DNA from: Isoetes taiwanensis
Taxonomy: Eukaryota > Streptophyta > Lycopodiopsida > Isoetales > Isoetaceae
Direction of reading: 5' to 3'
Length of the DNA: 64,000 nucleotides
Assembly: GCA_021234155.1 (NCBI GenBank)
Contig: JAJEKV010000268.1
Location: forward strand, 1-64,000
Made by a program: the position numbers and the translations under genes. Below the pieces are notes generated by a model that had not been told where the DNA came from, did no database searches, and saw only the letters and a program-made list of their open reading frames with translations. Every line of letters begins with the position of its first letter. Within the stretch, counting starts at the first letter, position 1. Positions 45,932 through 55,564 of the stretch are shown piece by piece.

Positions 45932-46410
45932 CTATTGTTCCATCTCAAATGGGAGAGGTCTATCATAGCGATAGTTGATGAATAACTCATCTCCAATGTT
46001 TATGCTTTTAATACACACCATGATAAATCTGCCTTTTACATATCTTGTAAAAAAATCGTCCTTCCCTTCTTGACACTCTAGAAATTCACAATTGCATCGC
46101 TCACGGTCGTCAATAGAACTGTTGATGAACCCTGCAATATTGCCATGAACCCCTGGCCGACCATCAATAAACTTCAACTCCTCATCACTGCCCCCACAGC
46201 TATCGACGCAGCATTGGAATTCATTCCATAAATCCTCATGCGCCAAGTATATTTAGTCAAAGTTTGCCAAGTTTCCCAATCGTACTCAGGACCTGCATAT
46301 GGCATTAATGGAATGTTGGTTCCTCGCTCCACTTCTATACGCGTGCCGGAAGGCCGAATCCAGCTTCTGGACAAATGCGGCTCCGCATAATGATGTAGCT
46401 TCTTCCCCAA
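45932..46410 (-). pseudogene. SET-domain fragment inside the CACTA element
   Basis: Two minus frames (46410-46174 and 46246-45932) form one piece: IPLMPYAGPEYDWETWQTLTK, then DGRPGVHGNIAGFINSS and NCEFLEC, and later GRFIMVCIKSINIGDELFIN followed by YRYD. GNxAxFIN...NCEF and INxGDELxxxYxYD correspond to the cofactor-binding and catalytic-Tyr ends of SET methyltransferases (RFINHSCxPNC and GEELxYDY). The classical N-H-S/C part is changed (NSS). In plants SET proteins methylate histone or other lysines. Here it lies upstream of tnp2 on the same strand, which suggests capture of a host or element-adopted exon. A frameshift divides it. No second catalytic region is seen. Confidence 0.72.
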
Positions 46411-47060
46411 TTAGGTGAGTCTACTTACCACAAGCCAAATGTCTTGCGGTCCCTAACAAAGAGTCGGACTAATCTTTGCAATTCTTCAGGAATTTCATGC
46501 TCAGGCAGTAAGGCCAAGCGTTCTTGGGAAATGTGCGACACGTAATGTTCTCATGATTGTAGCCCTTCGTGTTCTTTCACGCAGGGGAACACTCAATGTT
46601 GAGCGGCACCCATCCACATTATTGATGAATCGGGTCACTGCTTTGGTTTCATATGCCTCTATGGACAACATTAAACTAAAATCCACATCTAGTTTGGAGG
46701 AGACATCAGCATCATCTACCTACATATTTAGATATCATAAACATCTTGAATATATACTTGAACTGGGAGAGAAACTCTTAAAAATAAAAATAAAAAAAAT
46801 AAAAAAATCATTGTATACCAACCTGATATTCATGACGAGCATCAGATCTGGTGGGTTGTTCAAATGTACCAAATCTTATCAATGGTCTTCAACAACCGTT
46901 CTAATTCGCCGCTTCAGCCCCATACATCTTTTACAATTGCAAACTATTTTGTCCCTCTGCCAATTACAAAAGGTAAGTACTATATATACTGCACAATAGT
47001 TTGAACGGCTGTGATAGATACATATGGTAGTATAAAACGGACAGAATTGGGCCCGGACAC
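46411..47060 (-). other. CACTA interior upstream of the SET fragment
   Basis: Small broken frames (46686-46501 on minus, 46553-46999 on plus) with no known motif. Probably more decayed upstream exon or leader sequence. Confidence 0.4.
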
Positions 47061-47061
47061 C

Positions 47062-47325
47062 TAGTCCTCTCCACTCAAGGTGAAGCCGACCATGCCCTTT
47101 CCCGAGTACGACCCTTATATAAGTTTCTATTGCAATAAAGATTTTGGAGACGCGCTAGCCCCGATACATAGAGTCCCCTCCACTCAAGGTGAAGTCGATA
47201 TATGACCTTGACTATGCGACACCTCAATTTTGTAATCTACATTGTACTCAGAAAGGTATGAAGGTGAGTTTGGGCCCACAAGCTTTGGTCCCTCCACTCA
47301 AGGTGGAGGCGACCGTGTCCTTGAC
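47062..47325 (-). repeat. Three tandem copies of the CACTA subterminal motif
   Basis: cctctccactcaaggtgaagccgacc-type blocks at 47062-47107, 47168-47215 and 47281-47325. They are the reverse complement of the gcatggtcggctc...gagtggag motif at 14453-14780. Confidence 0.85.
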
Positions 47326-47599
47326 CAAAACACCTGCTACTAAATACAAGAATCGGTCACTCACATGTGACGGTTCCGCATATGAAGCCTCCCTTGGTCC
47401 CAAGACAGCATCAATCTGTCTCTTGGCCATCTCCAGGCGTCGATCAAGCCGGTGACCATGGCGATCCATGTAGGGCAGCAACAAGTGTAAGATCTGATTA
47501 AAAAAAAGAATACCAAAGGCACTAGACTGGAAGAGGAGCAAAAGAAAATAACAATGAAGGCCGGAAAAGGGCTACTTATATAAAAATGCATTACGTCGC

Positions 47600-48056
47600 A
47601 TGCGACATCTAGTCAACGGTCACATGCCAAGTCACATGCTCGTTGGCGCACACGCGCGGCAAAGACGCATCGACATGGCATGCGCTTGTAATGTCACGCG
47701 TGGACGCCGCATGCGACGCCACGCCGCCAACATCCACCGGGCGTCTACCTAGCATCCATCCGTCGCCCGTCGGTGCCAACATCCACCGGGGCGTGACAGA
47801 TTTTGCCTGGGCCGCCACCGGGCGCCCACCTTCGCATCCACGCGGCATCCACTGCCGCCCACCGATGCCGACATCCACCGGCATGACAGATTTGCCCGGG
47901 CCACGATGTCGACGTCAGCAGCGTACGCCGTCGCATGCGGCGCGGTCTGCGGCGACGCGGACGCCACATTGATGTCGCATGGTCACGTCAAATGTCACGT
48001 CCCATGGACCCGACGTCGCAACCCCACGTCGCTAAATGCCCATTCTCTTGTTGTGG
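47600..48056 (-). repeat. GC-rich subterminal region and right end of the CACTA element
   Basis: Repeated gcatgcgac, catccaccggg and gacgtcg motifs between 47600 and 48040, then the terminal ttgttgtggtag. All long frames here (for example 47643-47972 and 47969-47745) are composition-driven. Confidence 0.7.
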
Positions 48057-49017
48057 TAGATGTAGCAATAGCAAGGCTTGCTAGACAAAAAGCCTTGGGA
48101 ATGCATATAGGGAGGGCTTACAAAAGTGAACCATGATCCAATTGTGCATAATACCTCGTAGGAAGGTCTTCTTACATGTGCAATTTACGGCAAATTCTCC
48201 CTCTCTCTCTTTCTTTCTTTAACAACTTTGCTTGGTCGTAGCTCTTAACTTGTCCTTTGTCCCGTCCTCGACCCCCCCTCCCATATTTTAGATCATACCT
48301 CTAAAGATAAATTTCAAGAACTTATGTACACATTCTAGCAAGTACTGTCTATATTTTAAAAGGATGAGGAAAATGGACTTACATCCGGCCAATACAAAGA
48401 GGTAGCGTTGAGTTCTTCAATACAGTGCACTATGCGTTGTTGCCAAAAGCAACAAGTTGTGGGCCAAGGGGATGAAAAAGATTATTTTAAAGTCGATTGA
48501 TGCTTTTATAAATTACAAATTTATAAAAAGTAACCATCATTCTAAAGGATATAAACAATAGTCTTAGATTTAGGTTTATATTATTCATAGTGGTTGTCTT
48601 TGGAAACGAAATCAATGGCTACCAAATATTATTTTACTTTTCGGGAAGGTTGTCAGGCTTTTATTAATTAAACTGAAAGGTCATATATGATACAATGTGG
48701 AGACATGAATAAAAAACCCAGTGATAAATAAATCCAGCTGTGAGGAGAGCCAACCATCTAAGCATGATAATGTAATGCAAGCCAGACTACTTTTCCTCAT
48801 TTTGAATAGTATTTTATTGATCTGAACTATCAGATCGAGATTCTCGGAATGAGTCAGCAGTATTGCTTGACAAATGTAGGCATCTGGTTCATTGGTAGGT
48901 GTGGGCCTCAAGTTCTTTTTAGAGTTAGGGTTTGGCATTTATTTCCCTCTTAGCAATTTCGTCCATTATCTTTGAACCCATGCAAGAGAATGACTTTTTC
49001 CTACATAGATTAACCCT
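48057..49017. other. Unassigned spacer
   Basis: Nothing recognised. AT-rich from about 48480. Confidence 0.5.
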
Positions 49018-49365
49018 TGTCGGTGCTCCATTTAAAACCAGTGGACACTTGGTAAAAGAATGTGGATTCTTCTTCCGGGGTCTGCTTCACCAATGCGACT
49101 TTTCTTTTCAAATCGGATGCCACTTTCGTGTGAATCCCTTTTAGGTTTGCAACGTTTTTCAATTTCTGCTATTTGACAAAGTCTTTCGACCAAAAAACAT
49201 ACTTCTTCAAATCGTCGTTGGAGATGTTGTATTTTTGCATTAGTCCTAGCTCCGACAACAACCACTCCCCTGTAAGCCTTTGTAATTCCTCTCCAACTGC
49301 CTTCTTGAGCACTCTAATATTTTTCAGTTGGTCGCAGGCGTCTTTCAGCCATGTGAAATACACTA
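49018..49365 (-). pseudogene. Unrecognised exon with one in-frame stop
   Basis: On minus, a good acceptor (ttctctcgttctag) is followed by about 112 codons in one frame: YFTWLKDACDQLKNIRVLKK, AVGEELQRLTGEWLLSELGL, MQKYNISNDDLKKYVFWSKD, a TAG, then LKNVANLKGIHTKVASDLKR and VKQTPEEESTFFYQVSTGFK, ending at TAA. Composition is protein-like and the frame survives apart from one stop. I do not recognise the family. It could be the last exon of a small host gene or of a mobile element. Confidence 0.5.
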
Positions 49366-49735
49366 GAACGAGAGAAATTAACTAATTAGAAAATAATATT
49401 CCTTTCGTCAGAAAATAATTCGAAAGGTTTTATGTTTAAAACACGTCACGCGCGTTCTCTAAAGGGTGTTTTTTTTTTTAAGTTCTATTTCGCACGCGCC
49501 TGGCGCGTTTTGAATAAATTTGCAGGAAAAAGAAAGGCCAAACTCGAAATTCGCCAAGCGCGATTTCGTCCATTCTAACATATCATATTATAGAAAAAAA
49601 ATAAGCATATGATACATAGATCTACTTACGGGCAGAGAGCATTACTCACCAGATTTTATATGACAAAGAGGTGAGCCACGAACTTGAACAACAAGATTCA
49701 AATTTTAATCTGCAAGGATGAAATAATAAAAGCAG
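49366..49735. other. Unassigned spacer
   Basis: Contains cacgcgcgttct and cacgcgcctggcgcgtttt near 49450-49510, a small GC-rich palindromic patch. No gene. Confidence 0.5.
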
Positions 49736-50270
49736 CTAAGATACTGAAAAACAAACGAGGTTCTCGAAAAACAAGAAGCCAGTGAATATTAATAGATATA
49801 TGAAATGGAATAGAATAAGAGCAGATAGCAATAGAATAAGAGCAGATAGAACAAAAACAGATATAATAAGAACAGATGGAATAAGAGCAGATAGCAATAG
49901 AATAAGAGCAGATAGCACTAGAATAAGAGCAGATAGCACTAGAATAAGAGCAGAGAGATAGGGAATTAGAAAAGATACAGCAGATAGATAGATAGATACA
50001 GAATTAGAACATAACTATATTATTTGTTCTTTTTCTAAATATATCTGTTCTTTTAAATACCTAGAAATAAGAATAGAGAAAGGCCTAGAATGGAAACTAT
50101 ACTTGTTCTTTCAAAAACCTAGAAATAAGAACAAAAGGAGACCTAGAATAAGATCAGAACTAGGTAGAACTAGAATAAGAATAAGAGAACTGCAATAAGA
50201 ATAAGAATAGGAGAACTAGAATATAGGAATAAGATAGAATAGGAGAACTAGAAATAAGAACAAAAATATC
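49736..50270. repeat. Minisatellite of aataagagcagata-type units
   Basis: Irregular repeats of agaataagagcagatagcaat from about 49806 to 49960, then gatagatagata near 49983, then aagaataagagaact repeats to about 50270. The poly-Leu/Ser frame on the minus strand is an artefact. Confidence 0.9.
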
Positions 50271-50722
50271 AGAGTTTAATAAAGCTTGTCAAATTAGAGA
50301 TTAAATAACAGAGTTTATATCACAGATTTTAAATATCAGAGATTAACCAAACTTTTCGAGTTCTTGAGCCGAGATTGGAGCCGAAATCAAATGAGTCAGA
50401 ACCAAAAGTTTTTTAGAGGAACCAAAAGCCAGAATTTGAGATTGATTTCAGATCGATTTCAAAGTGCCAGAGCTTCTGATCGATTTCAAGCGCCTCAATT
50501 AGAAAAAAGTGTGAAAGAAAAGTTCGAGATTGAAAGAGAAAATTTCGATGGAGAAAAGTTCAAACTGAAATAATAACTGCTTTAAAAAATTCGTACCATG
50601 CCATTAATAACTGCTGCGAAAATTTATTACGATATATTTATTTAGAGGTTTTATTTATATATAATATTATAGGTTAGAAGTTAAAAGGTTATATATAGAA
50701 GTTAGAAGTTATATATAATGTT
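50271..50722. other. Unassigned, purine/AT-rich
   Basis: No gene. The plus frame 50364-50573 is low-complexity and follows from the repeat composition. Confidence 0.45.
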
Positions 50723-50770
50723 ACAAGAAACTTATCGCGGCGGCCAAGGCCGCCGCGAACGTTTCTCTTC
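50723..50770. repeat. GC-rich perfect hairpin, left copy
   Basis: Bases 50735-50758 are a 24 bp palindrome apart from the central AA, built on TCGCGGCGGCC and its complement, inside very AT-rich DNA. Flanks acaagaaacttat and gaacgtttct recur in inverted orientation at 58170-58216. Confidence 0.88.
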
Positions 50771-51058
50771 CCCAACTTGTCTATACATGCTAGAACATGC
50801 AGAATTTGAACCTGCATTTTGTTGCCTTGTGTTCAGTGCCTGCACGATAGAAGAATATTGATCATAACGACTTGTTACGAAAGATATTCTGCATTAAATC
50901 AAAAGAATCTAAGTTCCGAACATACAAAAATTGAACTGTGTTTGAGCATGGAAAATTCTAACCTCTGTAGTTGCCAATATATCTATGCAAAATGGTTATT
51001 CAAAATGCATACGAATAAAACATGAACCCATTAACCCAATAGCTTTCCATATGGTAAG

Positions 51059-52930
51059 AACAAATTTATGATATGCATCATGGAGATGGTCCGTCATGCA
51101 ATATTGTCCAACATGATTATTTGCTCTGCTCAATGTATGGAAATGTTTCAAACGTTTGCTGAAACAAAATGTTAACGATCGCTGAAACAAAATGTTAACG
51201 ATGAGAACGATAATCTAAATGAGAACGATGTTTGAAAAAATGTGCATGCTTGACACGGTTTGAATATCAGCCTGCAAATGTATGCCAATTTGGTGTACTA
51301 AGGCACATGCATTAGATGCAATTTGGACCTTCGGTCTCCCCACTCTGACTTCACACAAACAATCACCTCGATAGCCCTTGTATCTGTGGTACATCAAGTA
51401 ACAACCAGAAGGCTCCTGGCTAGTCTAAAAACTCTGTTGGCTCAAAAAGGCATTAAAGGATGTCGATATACAAAAGCTCTGCCATATTCAAACTTAACTC
51501 CCACTTATAATTATCAATCAGAAGAGAGTAGGGTCAGACACATCGACATTAAGGATTTTCTCTTAGTTACATGCCTGTGATATACAGCTGTTTGATATTA
51601 ACAAGCCTGTGGCCTATGGATGATCGTCATATTGAAGATTGCTTCTTCACTTTTAGATTTGATATACTGCCGTATTCTATCTATATTTAGTCAAAATTAT
51701 GCATGCATAGTTTTCTCATGAAAACATGTGGATGCAATTTCAAGTTCTCAAAAACATAACTTTGTTGTCCATGGCCTCAGTGCTGGTCATTATGGTGGGG
51801 AAGAAGCACTTAAATGTCAACAATGAGGAAAATGCAGTCAAAATTTGTTACCCAACTGTCATCACTTGATTCTTGTTCTAGAAGGCATGCATGAATTGGC
51901 AGAAATGGCATTCTCTTGGTGTTTCAGAGTCTATCTGAAGGTGAATACATTGTTGAATACATTGTTGTCTACTGACCATATACATTGTCATACATTGTTG
52001 CCTTAAAATATGACAGATCATTCTGCAGCTTTTTCACACCATTCTTCCTTGTTTTATGAAGGTGGAAATATACAGCCTCTCTTGTTATGTAGTGTCAAGA
52101 CCCAGATCATGAGTAAGCACATTATCCTTTGGTGTTGCCCATTTCTGCTGCATGCTTATTAGGCTATTGGAAGCATATTTATTAGAAAATTGAAAATACT
52201 TTTTGCACATTCCCTTTTAGAGCTATTAACACTTTGAACCACGATCTCTCAATCTGCCTCTTTCTAATTCTCTAATCTTAATGAGCTCATGCGGCATATC
52301 TTTGCGATTCATCAAATTCCATTCCTTCGACATTAAGGATTTTCTCTTACCGTTTCCTCGCTCCCAGTTATGGTGCCCGGGCCGACCTTCAATCCAATCT
52401 GGTGGCCCCGCGGTAACATAAAACTTTGCACAACCGCTTTGCTCGAATTTCGCCACATGGCCACTTAACGGCCCATAACGCCTCGTGGGAGGCGTTATCT
52501 CAGCCCATCACTGCGAAGAATGGAAATATGGCCTCACAAAAACGCGTACTACCCGAATGGAAATCCACCAAATGTAATAGATTGCAACCAATTTATATTT
52601 ATATTTCTCATCTCGTCCCTCTCTGCAAGAAAGGGTTCCCTCTCTGCAAGACTGAAGCCATCTAACGTCTAAATTTTCTATGGGCCACGAACCAAGAAAA
52701 AGAGTGCCTCTGAAATGCTCAGAACACCATTGCTTATTTGGACCATGTCCGATCATTTGGACATATTTGAAAACCAACAGACAATATTAACAACCTCAAT
52801 CTTAACTTTCCACTCTTTCAAACACCACAAATAGGCCATTATGCACAGAACAGACGCACCATATAAAGTGAGATATGGACCTTGCTTATCAAAATATATT
52901 TCTTCTTGTGGGCATGAAAATTGTTGTTCG
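51059..52930. repeat. 1.9 kb repeat, copy A
   Basis: Matches 62092-64000 in direct orientation to the window end. The first 64 bases (51059-51122) are inverted relative to copy B. A minus frame (52456-52226) with the block KDMPHELIKIRELERGRLRD is present in both copies. I do not recognise it. The nature of the repeat, LTR or Helitron-related, is open. Confidence 0.88.
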
Positions 52931-54498
52931 ACAGAAGAAGAGCAGATGCACCTCTAATTGAGTCACTTGAAAGGAGGACAAAAATGTGGCTGCATGTTGA
53001 TGGCTATGAATGATCATTTAAATATCTTCAAAGACCTTATAATAAATTTTTCATCTCATCTGATCTCACCCCATCTTGATTTCATCTCATCTCATGGAAA
53101 ATATACGGGGAAAGTGGACATGTACATGTGACGATGTTCAACTTCCATATTGTGGGGTTGTTTTGAGAGGCATTCTTTGTGATGCCCTCCGATCCCGGGC
53201 CGCTAGTGGTGGCCGGACTGAGAAGTCATGAAAGAACATTAGAACCCGACTTAGCAAGACACCAAGAACATAAGCATATAATGATGTAAACCATACCGAG
53301 GCAAGCCGTTGCCTATGCAACTCACTTCTTCTATCGGCAAAACCAAAGAGAAAAGTTAAAAACATTATAATGTTTTTAATTGAAATAAGATAAGATCAAT
53401 GTTATGTACTTTAAGTTTTACTCACCTAGGCCTCTTATATGATCTAGATTCATCTCCTCCAAATCGGGGAATTGTCATGTTCCAATTCCTTTCTATAGCA
53501 AATTCATAAAAATGAAGTTAGCAAGAAACATAATCACGCTAATTCGAGAAATTTATACCGCCATCTCACCCAAATGTAGCGAGAACACCTTTTGCTTCCA
53601 AAGCGAGAAGATTTCCGATGCTTAGCCAACGACAAGCAAACGTTGTGTCACCGCCAAAGATGACTTAGAAAAAGCCAATAAAACCATCCACCAAAACCCA
53701 AAACATCCAAAATCCGGACTCACCAAAGGTCTTTGTGCATCATCTAATACTTATTGCATAGCTATGAAGAGAACATGGGAAATTATCATAACTTGAGGCA
53801 TGCAAGATCATTCTTGTTTCAACAAAGTCATCGACAATTTCCAAAGAAGGCGTCTTCAACTTAGGATCCGGCTTTCTCATATGCGGGGATGGATTTATGA
53901 TGCCATGGTCGTAATTAATTCGGATTTTGCTCTCTTCTATCTGGAGGTTCCCGGCCCGCACAAAGTTGATAAGAGAAAAATGCATTTAACAAAGAGTTTG
54001 TTGGTGCCGCTTTCACGGTGGTATGGCGAGAATCCCACCGGTTTGGGGGCTTAAAGTAGTAGCGGTTTCGGTGATTTTGAAATGTGGTGTGAGTGCATGT
54101 GGTTATAACGTTTTTTAATGTAAAATGTGATTACTTGTTTGTAATTTAGATTGGTCTCTAGGTCATTCCTTGCATTCAAATTTTGATGTGCAAACAAGGT
54201 TATATTTATCCTTAAGAAACTGCTTGCTAAGCCTAGGCAAACACTGTATTTGTGTTTCTATCCTTGGTGTCCTTTGTTATGCCCTGCGTTTTCTATCTGA
54301 TACATTGGCTAAGCAACTTAATGTGGATTGATAAGCATAGTACCAATGCAATCAATACTCAAACCCATCGTTTGTTTACATCAACACACTTTGTGTTCTT
54401 GAATTTAATGTCATTCTGTGCTTTCTTCTCCATATTGATATTTTGTTTCTCAATGCCATTGTATGCATCTCATTGTTGGAATTGCCACTAGTCTGCAG
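52931..54498. other. Unassigned spacer
   Basis: No supported gene. Frames at 53800-54054 (plus) and 53985-53740 (minus) overlap each other and match nothing I know. Confidence 0.45.
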
Positions 54499-55006
54499 AT
54501 GTACATCAAGAGCAAAACTATCCGGGTAACTAATGACTTGAGAGCAAAAATTACTGGATTTGGAATTGCACAGCTTAGTGGAGATCTGCAATCATCTATG
54601 GTATCAAAGAATTTTCAAAGCCTCACAAAACCTGGATAGTGGAGAAATATCTGATTTAAGCAGTAATGCGAGCAGTATTAGAAAATTGGTGCGGTCTAAC
54701 AGCAATAGGATTATAGGTACTCCTGGATACATGGCTCCAGAGTATTTGTCAAGGGGGGCTGTGACAACTAAAGCCGATGTTTATGCCTACGACGTTGTGC
54801 TCTTGGAGCTCTTAACAAGGCAAGAACCAATCAGTGTTCACTTTGATAAGAATGGGAAATATGTCAAAGATCTGTTCCATACGGCCTGGAGTATCGAACC
54901 TTTGAATTTCTTAAGGACGAGGCTGCATAATGGTCTGGAATGGGTGCACGACACATTTGGGGCCTTTATGGATTTTGAACACAATTTCTGCGCTGCAACC
55001 AGTTGA
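54499..55006 (+). pseudogene. Receptor-like kinase fragment (plant RLK/Pelle type)
   Basis: A good acceptor (gtctgcag) precedes [19 protein letters not shown], then GFGIAQL, where the usual DFG is GFG. After one frameshift (about 54600) come [20 protein letters not shown] and [20 protein letters not shown]. Thus the activation loop end (APE motif) and the [15 protein letters not shown] helix of plant receptor kinases are clear, but the catalytic HRD loop is absent and the Mg-binding Asp and a conserved Gly are lost. Only subdomains VII to IX remain. No extracellular or transmembrane part is nearby. It looks most like LysM- or LRR-type RLKs, without certainty. A dead gene fragment, possibly carried by a mobile element. 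Confidence 0.8.
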
Positions 55007-55564
55007 ACATCGAACTCCAGAAAAATGTCAAGAGAGTGCAGAAGGCAGTTTACCTTATCTGTGATGCCCTCGAATCCCTTGCTGTAGGCTATGGCAGTCA
55101 GCTCCCCGGAAGCCCGGGCCATATTCCAGCCGCCCAGGTTGCCAGAGCTTTCAATGCTCCGCCATCGCCATAGCCATAGCCAGGAGCTGCAAAACATTTG
55201 GGGCTCCAGATCCAGGATACGCCAAATCCGATGCATGCCTAGCATAATTAAAAAGCATCAGAACCAGAGTATGTATGTACGCTCGGAGCAGAGGGAAGGG
55301 ATCGGCATTGGCATAGTTTTTAGCTAGATCTGCGAGTTTGGAGCATGATTGATGGAATATTATGCACCAGTGCGGGGTCGCCCTCCACTTTGGCAGGCCA
55401 TGAGGCTGATTCGGCAGCTGAAAGTACGATTGGAGTCGTAATATCTTTACCATAGCTTGAAGAGTGGCATCTCCAAACTCTGCCACAGATACAGGCCTCG
55501 AAGGTAAGCTTGCCCCTTCACATTTTGTTAGTCTTCGCTTTATTCCTGCTACTTCCTCCCACAA
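54840..55564 (-). pseudogene. Unrecognised minus-strand coding region
   Basis: Two minus frames (55564-55151 and 55245-54838) join across one frameshift into a helical protein. Blocks include EVAGIKRRLTKCEGASLPSR, VSVAEFGDATLQAMVKILRL, FHQSCSKLADLAKNYANADP, FPLLRAYIHTLVLMLFNYAR, LGGWNMARASGELTAIAYSK and [20 protein letters not shown]. Low repeat content and balanced composition suggest true coding sequence. I do not recognise the family. It overlaps the end of the kinase fragment on the opposite strand, so the two come from different genes brought together. Confidence 0.5.

Larger units (their letters stand above)
42885..48056 (-). mobile_element. CACTA/En-Spm transposon with Tnp2, degenerate
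   Basis: Minus-strand coding in order is a SET-domain remnant (46410-45932), Tnp2 (45844-43743) and DUF4218 (43402-42885). The right end at about 48056 reads ...cccattctcttgttgtggtag, close to an inverted CACTACAACAAGAG end. It is preceded by a GC-rich block with repeated gcgacgt/gacgtcg motifs (47600-48040) and three tandem copies of a motif shared with the first CACTA-like element. The left end was not found. The 1.1 kb tandem repeat abuts the end of DUF4218, so that side may be truncated. Confidence 0.8.

Noticed and set aside
47643-47972. GC-rich overlapping ORFs on both strands
   Set aside because: They lie in the subterminal repeats of the CACTA element. High GC removes stop codons.
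49736-49939. Leu/Ser-rich membrane-like protein on minus
   Set aside because: Produced by the aataagagcagata minisatellite. No gene context.
52226-52456. Conserved protein in both 1.9 kb repeat copies
   Set aside because: The copies are recent duplicates, so identity of KDMPHELIKIREL says nothing about selection. Surrounding frame is broken in copy A.
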